Positions 1-7,331 of a stretch of DNA of 31,978 nt are shown piece after piece. Below the pieces are notes generated by a model, which was given only the letters and a program-made list of their open reading frames with translations, made no database searches and was not told the DNA's origin. The translations under genes were made by a program, and so were the position numbers. Origin of the DNA: an uncultured Collinsella sp. (GTDB lineage: Bacteria; Actinomycetota; Coriobacteriia; Coriobacteriales; Coriobacteriaceae); NCBI GenBank assembly GCA_902492855.1, contig CABUMU010000004.1:1-31978 (forward strand). The letters are read 5' to 3'. Position 1 is the first letter of the stretch, and every line of letters starts with the position of its first letter.

Positions 1-33
1 CCCCAAAATGAAGGCGTCGTGATGATGGCCCCT

Positions 34-66
34 TTGGTGCAAAGAAACCTGACCTCAATGCACCAA
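34..66 (-). terminator. Hairpin just after the DUF6020-like gene
   Basis: TTGGTGCA (34-41) pairs with TGCACCAA (59-66) around a 17-base loop, immediately downstream of the stop codon of the minus-strand membrane protein gene. No clear U-run follows on the minus strand, so it may be a weak terminator or a 3' stability hairpin. Confidence 0.35.
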
Positions 67-67
67 G

Positions 68-2251
68 TTAGGACCAGAGGAAGTCGCTGCGGGTGACGGT
101 GGCGCCGATGGCGAAGGGCATGCAGGCGATGACCGGATACAGATAGCGCATGTAGGTCGAGCCGTTGCACGGGCCAATCAGGCACACGGCGAGTACGCCC
201 AACAGCGGCACCCAGATCGCCAGCGCACGCCATGAATGACGACGCAGCAGGTAGACCACCACGGCGATCATGATCCACACATAGGTGGCCGAGCTCATGG
301 TGAGCGAGATAAACGGGATGCGCTGCACCGCCACACGGTACAGATTGATCAGGTGGTCGCACCAGCGCACAACCTTGCTATCGACCGGATGGAAGTCGAA
401 GTACTTGAGGTTGTCGGGGCGCGCCATGATCTCGGCACTACGCGCCGTGCTGTAGACCCAGGCATCGCGCGCGCTCGGATAAAAATAACCATAGTAGTTA
501 TTGATAAGCGCCGAAATATAGCACTCGGGATCCTTCTTAAACATCTGAGCCCATACCTCAAAATAGGCATCGATGTCCTCCTGCGAGGCATACTCATTAA
601 AGCAGTTCTTGACGGCGTCGGACTTGTCAGGGTTGTAGCGGCGGCCCAGGTTCTCGTACTTGAGCACCCGGTCGATCACGGCACGCTCTTCATCGGTCAC
701 CAAGCCGTCGCAAGGAGCCTCCACGATAGTGCCGTCCTCCTTAACCGTGGGGTTGACGCCCGAGTTGAGGCCGTCATGCTTTTGGACGAAACGAGCCGTC
801 TGTTGGAACGGAATCGAGAGGATTTCGCGCTTGGAACCAGGCGTGATGTCGTGTGCCGGCATAAAGACCTTAGTGAAGTACATATTAGAGGCAAGGCAGA
901 GTGCAAGCACCGCAAGAACTCCCACCCAGCGGAAACGCGGGGTGGCGCCCGAAGGCGCAGCACCAGCCTGCTTGCCTGCACGATGGGCCATATGCACGTC
1001 CCATGCGCAAAACGCCGCCGCGATTACGCATGCCGCCAGGGGAAACACCAGGCCGCCGTTGCGCAGAAACGTGGAACCCATGGCGCCCAGAGCGAGCAGC
1101 AGCCAGTCATGGCGCGCAAAGAGCACGGGCCTGGGATCGCCCGCACGCTCGGCATTGGCATAGCGACGGGGCAGGCCGCAGGCCACGAGCTTCACGGTCT
1201 GCACCAACAGCACCAAAAACGCGTCGGCAAACAGCACGTCTTTGGTAAGCAAGGCCGCGTAGTTGGAGAACATGGGCATAAACACAAAGAACAGCAGGAT
1301 TACGCCGCGGACCGGCAGGCTCACGCCCAGCTTGCGCAGCGACGAGATGGAATAGGCCATACAGGCGGCCGTAATGACGAACTGGGCGCAGGTATAGATG
1401 GCAAGACCTGCGTTGGCGCTGTTGAACAGTGAAAGCCCCAACTGGACGCACGAACCGATGATAGCCGTATGCACCACGGGGTGATGTCCGTTGAGCAACA
1501 CATTGGGATTGAGCAGACGCAAGTAGTCACTCGTGCCGTTGGGGTAGTTGAACCACTGGCGAATCTGCGCACCCGTATCTCCCATAAAAAGGCCGGGCAG
1601 CGAAGCGACGAGCGTGGGCGCCCAGGCGATCATAAGCACCAGGAAGGGCCCGGCAAAGGGATGGACCGAGAGCACGGCGTGAGCCACACGCCATACGCGG
1701 CCAAAATGCGCTTCAGAAAACGGAATGCGCCGAGAGCTCAGCCAATCTAGACACTCAAAGGCAAGGTAGAAGGCAACGACCGCCAAGAGCATCCAGCCCG
1801 CGCCGCCAATCCAGGCGCAGATGATGCGGGCCTTGTCGCCGAGCACGATCTCGGCCGAATCGGTGAGGTCGTAGCTGCGGCCAAACACCATGCAGACGGC
1901 AAAGAACAGCGACGGAAGGATCACCGAGGGACGCCAGGCGTCGCCGCGGCCAAAGAAAACGTAGCGAAACGGCAGCGTGAGCAGGCAGACAAGCGCAAGC
2001 AGCATGACCGCGTCGGTATGGCCGGCAAACGAGAGGAGCACCTCGTAGCACACGTACAGCGCACCCGTCGCCTTGGGGTCAATCGCCAAGACTGCATTGC
2101 TCGACACCGGGGCGGGATCGATGGAAAACGCCGTGGTCGCCAACAGCGCGAGCAAAAATGCGATGAGCGTCTGCTTGGCGGGGTAGCGCTTAAACCAAAC
2201 GATGCGGGCAGCGTCGCGCGCGGCCGTTGTGGAGAGGTCGGAATCCTTCAC
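68..2251 (-). CDS. Large multi-spanning membrane protein, DUF6020/GT-C-like
   Basis: This 727-residue integral membrane protein has roughly a dozen hydrophobic segments. They start near residues 30-50, continue to about residue 460, and resume with three or four between about 655 and 725. A soluble, probably extracytoplasmic stretch lies at about 470-640. The segment GLFMGDTGAQIRQW followed by NGHHPVVHT, between the early helices, resembles the acidic and histidine motifs of DUF6020 and related GT-C glycosyltransferase-like proteins, which use lipid-linked sugars in envelope glycan assembly. The donor and acceptor cannot be read from sequence. The start is GTG at 2251, with an AAAGG ribosome binding site about ten bases upstream. 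It follows lgt on the same strand with about 140 bases of hairpin repeats between them. A second possibility is an O-antigen-polymerase-like protein. The family call is from motif memory. Confidence 0.6.
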   Translation of the reverse strand: MKDSDLSTTAARDAARIVWFKRYPAKQTLIAFLLALLATTAFSIDPAPVSSNAVLAIDPKATGALYVCYEVLLSFAGHTDAVMLLALVCLLTLPFRYVFFGRGDAWRPSVILPSLFFAVCMVFGRSYDLTDSAEIVLGDKARIICAWIGGAGWMLLAVVAFYLAFECLDWLSSRRIPFSEAHFGRVWRVAHAVLSVHPFAGPFLVLMIAWAPTLVASLPGLFMGDTGAQIRQWFNYPNGTSDYLRLLNPNVLLNGHHPVVHTAIIGSCVQLGLSLFNSANAGLAIYTCAQFVITAACMAYSISSLRKLGVSLPVRGVILLFFVFMPMFSNYAALLTKDVLFADAFLVLLVQTVKLVACGLPRRYANAERAGDPRPVLFARHDWLLLALGAMGSTFLRNGGLVFPLAACVIAAAFCAWDVHMAHRAGKQAGAAPSGATPRFRWVGVLAVLALCLASNMYFTKVFMPAHDITPGSKREILSIPFQQTARFVQKHDGLNSGVNPTVKEDGTIVEAPCDGLVTDEERAVIDRVLKYENLGRRYNPDKSDAVKNCFNEYASQEDIDAYFEVWAQMFKKDPECYISALINNYYGYFYPSARDAWVYSTARSAEIMARPDNLKYFDFHPVDSKVVRWCDHLINLYRVAVQRIPFISLTMSSATYVWIMIAVVVYLLRRHSWRALAIWVPLLGVLAVCLIGPCNGSTYMRYLYPVIACMPFAIGATVTRSDFLWS

Positions 2252-2273
2252 AGTCCGAAAGCCTTTCTAGAAG

Positions 2274-2310
2274 CCTGCCAAAAAGGGACAGGTTTATTTT
2301 GGCAGGTTTT
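2274..2310. repeat. Hairpin with GGGACAGG loop (dispersed family, copy 1)
   Basis: CCTGCCAAAA (2274-2283) pairs with TTTTGGCAGG (2297-2306), followed by TTTT. The loop carries AGGGACAGG, the complement of the CCTGTCCC core of the hairpins at 2351 and 27691. It lies between lgt and the DUF6020-like gene. On the plus strand it is terminator-like, but no plus-strand gene ends here. Confidence 0.6.
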
Positions 2311-2350
2311 ATCTGGGAAAACGTTACGGTTTTGTCATCGTTGTCCAGCG

Positions 2351-2386
2351 AACCACCACAAAGGCGCCTGTCCCCTTTTGGTGGTT
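2351..2386. repeat. CCTGTCCC hairpin repeat (dispersed family, copy 2)
   Basis: AACCACCA (2351-2358) pairs with TGGTGGTT (2379-2386), and an inner AAAGG/CCTTT stem surrounds GCGCCTGTCC. The element sits right after the lgt stop codon and is nearly identical to 27691-27726. In the lgt transcript it may act as a 3' hairpin. Confidence 0.7.
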
Positions 2387-2393
2387 TTGGTGG

Positions 2394-3215
2394 TTAGGCG
2401 TCCAGGTAGATGCGCTGGGGGCGATTGCGGTGTCGGGCGAAGATGATGAGCACCAGACCGGCGATCACGAGCGGCAAACTCAGCAACTGGCCCATGGTGA
2501 TGACACCGCCCAGCAGATAGCCCAGCTGGGCATCGGGCACGCGCACGAACTCAACGAGAAAGCGGACGATGCCGTACCCCATCACGAACACGCCCATAAA
2601 CGTGCCCTGGGGCAGCAGCGGCTTTCTGCGGCTGAGCACCTGCAGAATGCAAAAGAGCACGATGCCCTCAAGAAATGCCTCGTAGAGCTGGGAGGGATGA
2701 CGCGGCATATCGCCCGCGGTGCCACCGAAGACCACGCCCCAGGGCAGATCGGTCGGCTTGCCCCACAGCTCACCGTTGACAAAGTTGGCACAACGGCCCA
2801 GGCACAAGGCCAGCGGCGCGCCGATGACAGCAAGGTCTGCCAAAGTCCATGCGTCGAGCTTATACATGCGGCACACGATGATGCCGCCGATAATGCCGCC
2901 CACCAAACCGCCATGGAAGCTCATGCCGCCCTCGTTGGTGGCAAAGATCTCGAGCGGGTGCGCCCAGTAGTAGCCATCACCGTAAAAGACGACGTAGAAC
3001 AGGCGCGCACCGATAATGAGGCCAAAGACCACACCGACCACGACACTCGTCAGGTCGTCAATCGTGATGTTAAAGCCCCAGCGACGCTGCGTGCGGTACA
3101 TGACGACCGCCGTGAGCAGAGCGCCGACCACGTAGGCCAGGCCGTACCAGTAGATGGTGATGGGGCCCGCCGAGATCGCGACAGGATCAAGCATATGGTA
3201 GAAGTCGTTGAGCAT
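2394..3215 (-). CDS. lgt: Prolipoprotein diacylglyceryl transferase
   Basis: Lgt transfers the diacylglyceryl group of phosphatidylglycerol to the lipobox cysteine of prelipoproteins, the first step of lipoprotein maturation at the cytoplasmic membrane. The 273-residue product has about seven membrane segments and the family signature GRCANFVNGELWG near residue 138, which includes the conserved Arg-Asn-Glu pattern. FHGGLVGG lies earlier, as in other Lgt proteins. The start is ATG at 3215 because AGGAGG lies six bases upstream; an upstream in-frame start at 3290 has no ribosome binding site and would add a non-family tail. A client lipoprotein, the solute-binding protein at 27842, is in this window. 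Length and motifs are normal. Confidence 0.95.
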   Translation of the reverse strand: MLNDFYHMLDPVAISAGPITIYWYGLAYVVGALLTAVVMYRTQRRWGFNITIDDLTSVVVGVVFGLIIGARLFYVVFYGDGYYWAHPLEIFATNEGGMSFHGGLVGGIIGGIIVCRMYKLDAWTLADLAVIGAPLALCLGRCANFVNGELWGKPTDLPWGVVFGGTAGDMPRHPSQLYEAFLEGIVLFCILQVLSRRKPLLPQGTFMGVFVMGYGIVRFLVEFVRVPDAQLGYLLGGVITMGQLLSLPLVIAGLVLIIFARHRNRPQRIYLDA

Positions 3216-3240
3216 GTCGACCCTCCTACTCCCTACATAC

Positions 3241-3277
3241 AAATGCGGCCGCGGGCCTTGCGCTCGCAGCCGCATAT
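3241..3277 (-). terminator. Hairpin between the NifU-like gene and lgt
   Basis: ATGCGGC (3243-3249) pairs with GCCGCAT (3269-3275). On the minus strand the second arm is followed by TTTGT. It may be a weak terminator for the NifU-like gene or part of the lgt leader. Confidence 0.35.
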
Positions 3278-3324
3278 TTGGGCGTAACATCTATGCGGAG
3301 TATGCCGTCCGCAGCTTTCGCATC

Positions 3325-3603
3325 TTAGAATGGCGCGTACTCATCGTACAGGTCGTCGGTCTCGCCGGAGGCATTGACCTGCTCGACACGGGTAACGCCG
3401 GGCACATGCTCCTTGAGGATACGCTCGATACCCATGGACAGGGTAAGTGCGCTCATAGGGCAGCCGGCGCAGGCGCCCTGCAGCTCCAGCTTGACGACGC
3501 CCTCGTCGTCGACGCCCACATACTCCATATCGCCGCCGTCGGCCTGCAGGTTGGGGCGAATCTCTTCAAGAACCTTCTTAAGCAGCTCTTCGTTAACAGC
3601 CAC
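3325..3603 (-). CDS. NifU C-terminal-domain protein (Fe-S scaffold/carrier)
   Basis: This 92-residue stand-alone NifU C-terminal (Nfu-type) domain has the CxxC motif CAGCPMS at Cys45 and Cys48. In the family, two monomers use these cysteines to hold a [4Fe-4S] cluster that is passed to apo-proteins in the cytoplasm. The preceding RPNLQADGGDMEYV segment is typical of the family. The start is GTG at 3603 with AAAGGAG five bases upstream. A 16-bp self-complementary CG-rich sequence lies upstream at 3626-3641. Neighbouring genes on the strand are the deaminase and lgt, with no obvious functional link. An Fe-S carrier suits an anaerobe rich in Fe-S enzymes, such as the activase at 14989. Confidence 0.9.
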   Translation of the reverse strand: MAVNEELLKKVLEEIRPNLQADGGDMEYVGVDDEGVVKLELQGACAGCPMSALTLSMGIERILKEHVPGVTRVEQVNASGETDDLYDEYAPF

Positions 3604-3773
3604 AGGGGCTCCTTTCTCACAATTACGCGGGCGCGCCCGCGGACAGGGGCTATGTTACTACAGCCATGTACCCGCTTAGGCGCCAGCCATGCGTGCGGAC
3701 ACGACTTTCACGAGCGGTCAATTTGGGACGGGTCTCTTTTGGCTGTTTTGCCGCCAGTTGGCGTTGCTATGCG

Positions 3774-4298
3774 CTACTGCTGAGCCTGCCCCTCGGTGCC
3801 GATGTGAACATCGACGATAACCTGGCGGTAGCTGATGCCGCAAGAGTCGAGGATACGGCGGCTGATGCGTCCATCATCGGTGTCGGCATACTTATTGTCC
3901 AGGTAGACGACCTCGCCCACGCCCACCTGCGCCAGGATCTTGGCGCAGTCGTGGCACGGGAACAGCGTGACGTAAACCGTGGAACCCTCGAGATCCTTGA
4001 GTGAGCCACGGTAGTTGAGCACGGCGTTTGCCTCGGCATGGACCACGTAGTTGTGCTTGTCCTGCAGCGGGTCGTCGCTCGTACCCCACGGGAAAAAGTC
4101 GTCGTTGAGCGCCGAGGGCGTACCGTTGTAGCCCACCGAAAGGATGCGGTGGTTGGTGCTGGCGATACACGCGCCCACCTGCGTGTTGGGGTCCTTGCTG
4201 CGGCGCTGCGCGGCGATGGCCACGCTCATAAAGAACTCGTCCCAGCTGATGACGTCCAGGCGCTTGCCTGACGAAGTTTGATGAAGATCGTCCGACAT
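3774..4298 (-). CDS. dCMP/CMP deaminase family protein (ComEB-like)
   Basis: This 174-residue zinc-dependent cytidine/deoxycytidylate deaminase has HAEANAVLNY near residue 86, providing the zinc histidine and the catalytic glutamate. PCHDCAK near residue 112 provides the two zinc cysteines. NTQVGACI and GYNGTP are typical of deoxycytidylate deaminases, which turn dCMP into dUMP for thymidylate synthesis. The start is ATG at 4298, because GGAGG lies eight bases upstream; a GTG at 4307 overlaps that ribosome binding site and is less likely. It lies 84 bases after coaX. Some Gram-positive relatives are called ComEB after their competence locus, but nothing here points to competence. Confidence 0.9.
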   Translation of the reverse strand: MSDDLHQTSSGKRLDVISWDEFFMSVAIAAQRRSKDPNTQVGACIASTNHRILSVGYNGTPSALNDDFFPWGTSDDPLQDKHNYVVHAEANAVLNYRGSLKDLEGSTVYVTLFPCHDCAKILAQVGVGEVVYLDNKYADTDDGRISRRILDSCGISYRQVIVDVHIGTEGQAQQ

Positions 4299-4382
4299 GG
4301 CAGACACCTCCGTAATCGCAATAGTTTGACCTATTGTAGCAGGTGAAAGGTGGAGGCGTTTGTCCCACCGGCGCCCTCACTT

Positions 4383-5234
4383 TTACACGCGGCGGGGCTT
4401 TTGGTTGATGCGGTACAGCTCGGCGAGACCCCGCAGCGTCAGTGCGTCGTCTACCGTCAGGCTGTGGCCGACCAACGCCGCGAGCGCCTCGGCATCGTCG
4501 CCGGTAATGACGATGGGCACGCCATCCTCCCCCGCCGCCTTGGTCGAGCGCATCTCGGCAAGCACCATGTCGAGCATGCCGTCGATGCGGGCTACCTCGC
4601 CCAGAACCACGCCCGAGCGCATGGCCTCGCGCGTGTTGCGGCCGATGACGTGCGTTGGCGCCGAAGGCTCAACCTGCGGCAGGCGCGCCGCAGCAGCCGA
4701 AAGCGAGCGGGCGCCAAGCGCCAAACCCGGCGCGATGACGCCGCCCACAAAGGTACCGCGCGCGTCGATGACCTCGATATTGGTCGTGGTACCCAAGTCG
4801 ATCACGATACAGGGAGAGCCGTAGACGGCGCGTGCCGCCACGGCATCGGCGATGCGGTCGGGGCCGATCTCGGCCGGATCGTCGTAGTGCACGGGCATGC
4901 CGGTCTTAAGTCCCGGTCCCACCGTGAGCACGCGTCCCGTGCAGGTACGGGAAAGCGCCGCCTTCCACGGGCGCTCGAGCGCCGGTACCACGCAGCTCAG
5001 CACTGCGGCTGCGGGCACAAGCGCACCCGGCATGCCCGCATCGGCCGCCAGTGCGGCCATGACCTGCACGAGACGCATGCGCGCCTCGTCTGCTGTGATG
5101 CTCGACGGCGTGGTGATCTCGCACGTCGCAAGCGGACATTCCTGCGCCGCGGCCGAATCCTCTGCAAACAGGCCAAAGCGAATGAACGTGTTGCCCACGT
5201 CGACCGTCAATATATATGCGCACCCATTAAGCAT
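4383..5234 (-). CDS. coaX: Type III pantothenate kinase
   Basis: CoaX phosphorylates pantothenate to 4'-phosphopantothenate, the first step of CoA synthesis. The 283-residue protein has the ASKHA phosphate-1 loop DVGNT at residues 12-16, IGPDRIADAVAA in the middle, and the phosphate-2-type segment DLGTTTNIEVID followed by GGVIAPGL. These are characteristic of CoaX rather than CoaA. The start is ATG at 5234 with AAAGGAG eight bases upstream; the in-frame start at 5288 lacks a ribosome binding site. It is divergent from the OPT transporter gene and appears to lead the minus-strand housekeeping block. Length is slightly above the usual 255-260 residues. Confidence 0.93.
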   Translation of the reverse strand: MLNGCAYILTVDVGNTFIRFGLFAEDSAAAQECPLATCEITTPSSITADEARMRLVQVMAALAADAGMPGALVPAAAVLSCVVPALERPWKAALSRTCTGRVLTVGPGLKTGMPVHYDDPAEIGPDRIADAVAARAVYGSPCIVIDLGTTTNIEVIDARGTFVGGVIAPGLALGARSLSAAAARLPQVEPSAPTHVIGRNTREAMRSGVVLGEVARIDGMLDMVLAEMRSTKAAGEDGVPIVITGDDAEALAALVGHSLTVDDALTLRGLAELYRINQKPRRV

Positions 5235-5282
5235 CGTCGGCGCTCCTTTCGTCTGCCCAGCAGTATATCGCCTACCTAAACC

Positions 5283-5316
5283 AGTCATCCCAAAATGACT
5301 AGCTTGCCGCTATACT
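5283..5316 (+). promoter_or_regulatory. Possible promoter with operator-like palindrome before the OPT gene
   Basis: AGTCAT (5283-5288) and ATGACT (5295-5300) form a palindrome with a six-base centre. It is followed by TATACT at 5311-5316, a good -10 match. The palindrome covers the expected -35 position, where no good consensus is visible, so a regulator may act here. It lies about 110 bases before the OPT start, in the divergent gap with coaX. Confidence 0.35.
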
Positions 5317-5426
5317 GGTGCGCGGTCGCACGCGAGCTCACGCGGCGGCCCTTGGTAACCCGACTTCCCGCGCCGTATCCGTAGCGGCGCTCCCGGGGGA
5401 AGCGGATATACGCAAAGGAGTTTTAT

Positions 5427-7130
5427 ATGAGCAATCCCTCGAACCGTGCTTCGATGCGCGGGCAACTCACGCTGCGCGGCGTCGTCATCGGCGTCCTTGG
5501 CTGCGTAATCATCACGGCAAGCTCGGCCTACACCGCCCTCAAGATGGGCGCTCTCCCCTGGCCGATCGTCTTCGCTGCCGTCATCTCGCTGTTCTTCCTG
5601 AAGCTCATGGGCAACGCCAGCCTCAACGAGGCCAACGTCACCCACACCATCATGTCCGCAGGCGCCATGGTCGCCGGCGGTCTGGCGTTTACCATCCCGG
5701 GCGCCTGGATGCTGGGCTATGCCGACCAGATCAGCTGGCTCGACATGTTTATCGTGGCGCTCGCCGGCACTATCCTGGGCCTTCTCGCCACGGCACTCAT
5801 CCACCGTCACTTTATCGTGGACGCCGCGCTGGAGTTCCCCACCGGCAACGCCGCAGCTCAGACCCTGCGCGCCACCGAGGCCGGCGGCAAGACCGGCAAG
5901 CAGCTCTTTGGCTCCATGGCCATCGCAGGCATCTACAGCGTGCTGCGCGACGCTCTGGGCGTGGTGCCCAGCATGCTGTGCACGCTCAATATCCCCGGCG
6001 TGACCTTTGCCATCTACAACTCGCCCATGTTGCTGTCCATCGGCTTTTTGGTGGGCTTCGCCCCCGTCGCCTTCTGGTTTGCCGGCGCGCTGCTGGGCAA
6101 CTTTGGCATCATCGTTGGCGGCACCGCTGCCGGCCTGTTCGATATTGTGACCGCGCAGGGTATCGTCAAGTCCCTGGGTATGGGTCTTATGATGGGCTTT
6201 GGCGTCGCCGTCGTCCTTAAGGACATCCTGCCGCAGGTCGCCGGTATCGTCCGCGGTCTTGCAGCCGACAGCTCCACCGACACCGACGAGCAGTCGCTCA
6301 TCTCGGGCTCGCTTAAGCTCGACGCCGGCATCATCGGCCTGGGCACCGCCGCCATTGCCGTGATCGTTGCCATCGCGCTCGACCTCGGCCCCGTTCCGGC
6401 CGTCATCGTCACGCTGTTCACCTTTGTCACCACCATCATGAGTGCTCAGAGCTGCGGCCAGACGGGCATCGACCCCATGGAGATCTTTGGCCTCATCGTC
6501 ATGCTCATCGTGGCAGCTTTCGCGCAGCTCGCGCAGGTCAAGCTGTTCTTTATCGCCGGCATCGTGGCCGTGGCGTGCGGCCTTGCTGGCGACGTCATGA
6601 ACGACTTTAAGGCCGGAGCCGTACTGGGTACCAACCCGCGCGCACAGTGGGTCGGCCAGGCCATTGGCGGCATCGTGGGCGCCCTGGTCGCTGCCGCTGT
6701 CATGGTCGCGCTCGTCACCGCCTATGGTCCGGATGCCTTCGGCCCCGACAAGAGCTTTGTGGCCGCGCAGGCAAGCGTGGTCGCCACCATGGTCTCGGGT
6801 ATCCCGAGCGTGCCGTGGTTCGCAGGCGGCTTTATCGCCGGTATCGTCATGTACTGGCTCGGCATTCCGGCCATGATGATCGGCCTGGGCGTGTACCTGC
6901 CGTTCTACATGTCGCTCACGGCCTTCTTGGGCTCCTGCGTTAAGCTCGCCTACGACAAGTGGGCCGCACACCGCGACGCCGAGGCCGGTCTTTCGGACGA
7001 GGAGAAGGCCGCCAAGGATGCCGCCTTCCAGGAGCAGGGCCTGGTCGTTGCCAGCGGCCTGCTGGGCGGCGAGTCCATCGTCGGCGTTATCCTGGCGTTT
7101 GTCTCCGTGGGCTTAAGCCTGCTGGGCTAA
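5427..7130 (+). CDS. OPT-family oligopeptide transporter
   Basis: This 567-residue polytopic membrane protein, with roughly 14-16 hydrophobic segments, is of the OPT superfamily, proton-coupled transporters of oligopeptides or metal-chelate-like compounds. The N-terminal segment from QLTLRGVVIG to SSAYTALKMG, and NEANVTHTIMSAGAM, are characteristic of bacterial OPT proteins. Repeated glycine-rich helices follow, with SAQSCGQTGIDPMEIFG in the second half. A hydrophilic stretch rich in Asp, Glu and Lys near residue 520 precedes the last helix. The start is ATG at 5427 with AAGGAG seven bases upstream. The gene is monocistronic, divergent from coaX and closed by the terminator at 7173. The substrate cannot be told from sequence; a peptide is the default expectation. 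Confidence 0.88.
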   Translation: MSNPSNRASMRGQLTLRGVVIGVLGCVIITASSAYTALKMGALPWPIVFAAVISLFFLKLMGNASLNEANVTHTIMSAGAMVAGGLAFTIPGAWMLGYADQISWLDMFIVALAGTILGLLATALIHRHFIVDAALEFPTGNAAAQTLRATEAGGKTGKQLFGSMAIAGIYSVLRDALGVVPSMLCTLNIPGVTFAIYNSPMLLSIGFLVGFAPVAFWFAGALLGNFGIIVGGTAAGLFDIVTAQGIVKSLGMGLMMGFGVAVVLKDILPQVAGIVRGLAADSSTDTDEQSLISGSLKLDAGIIGLGTAAIAVIVAIALDLGPVPAVIVTLFTFVTTIMSAQSCGQTGIDPMEIFGLIVMLIVAAFAQLAQVKLFFIAGIVAVACGLAGDVMNDFKAGAVLGTNPRAQWVGQAIGGIVGALVAAAVMVALVTAYGPDAFGPDKSFVAAQASVVATMVSGIPSVPWFAGGFIAGIVMYWLGIPAMMIGLGVYLPFYMSLTAFLGSCVKLAYDKWAAHRDAEAGLSDEEKAAKDAAFQEQGLVVASGLLGGESIVGVILAFVSVGLSLLG

Positions 7131-7172
7131 GCTGAGCAGCTGCTCGACAGCAACCATATTGCCTACGGCTTA

Positions 7173-7212
7173 CCCGGTCGGTAGCTTTTGCAACTGCCGA
7201 CCGGGCTTTTTG
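7173..7212 (+). terminator. Rho-independent terminator of the OPT gene
   Basis: CCCGGTCGG (7173-7181) pairs with CCGACCGGG (7197-7205), followed by CTTTTTG. It lies about 40 bases after the OPT stop codon. Confidence 0.85.
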
Positions 7213-7220
7213 ATATCGAA

Positions 7221-7264
7221 ACAAAGAAAGGCCGGCGCGCTGCGGTTAACAGCGCGCCGGCCTT
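7221..7264 (-). terminator. Strong terminator of the surface-protein gene
   Basis: A perfect 15-bp stem, 7228-7242 with 7250-7264, holds a seven-base loop. On the minus strand it ends in GGCCTTTCTTTG, fitting termination of the gene whose stop is at 7332. It faces the OPT terminator, so the two convergent genes are well insulated. Confidence 0.8.
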
Positions 7265-7331
7265 ATCGGTTAAGCTATCGAAGCGTTCCTGCTATGAACC
7301 GAAGTTCGTTGCAGAATCTACGCCCGGATCG

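Noticed and set aside
236..1432. A 398-codon plus-strand frame opposite the DUF6020-like gene
   Set aside because: It is a shadow frame with a His/Arg/Gln-rich product, while the opposite strand shows membrane segments and family motifs.
5310..6971. A 553-codon minus-strand frame opposite the OPT transporter
   Set aside because: Its composition (many His, Asp, Gly, Lys) is that of a mirror frame. The sense strand encodes a clear OPT protein with a ribosome binding site.
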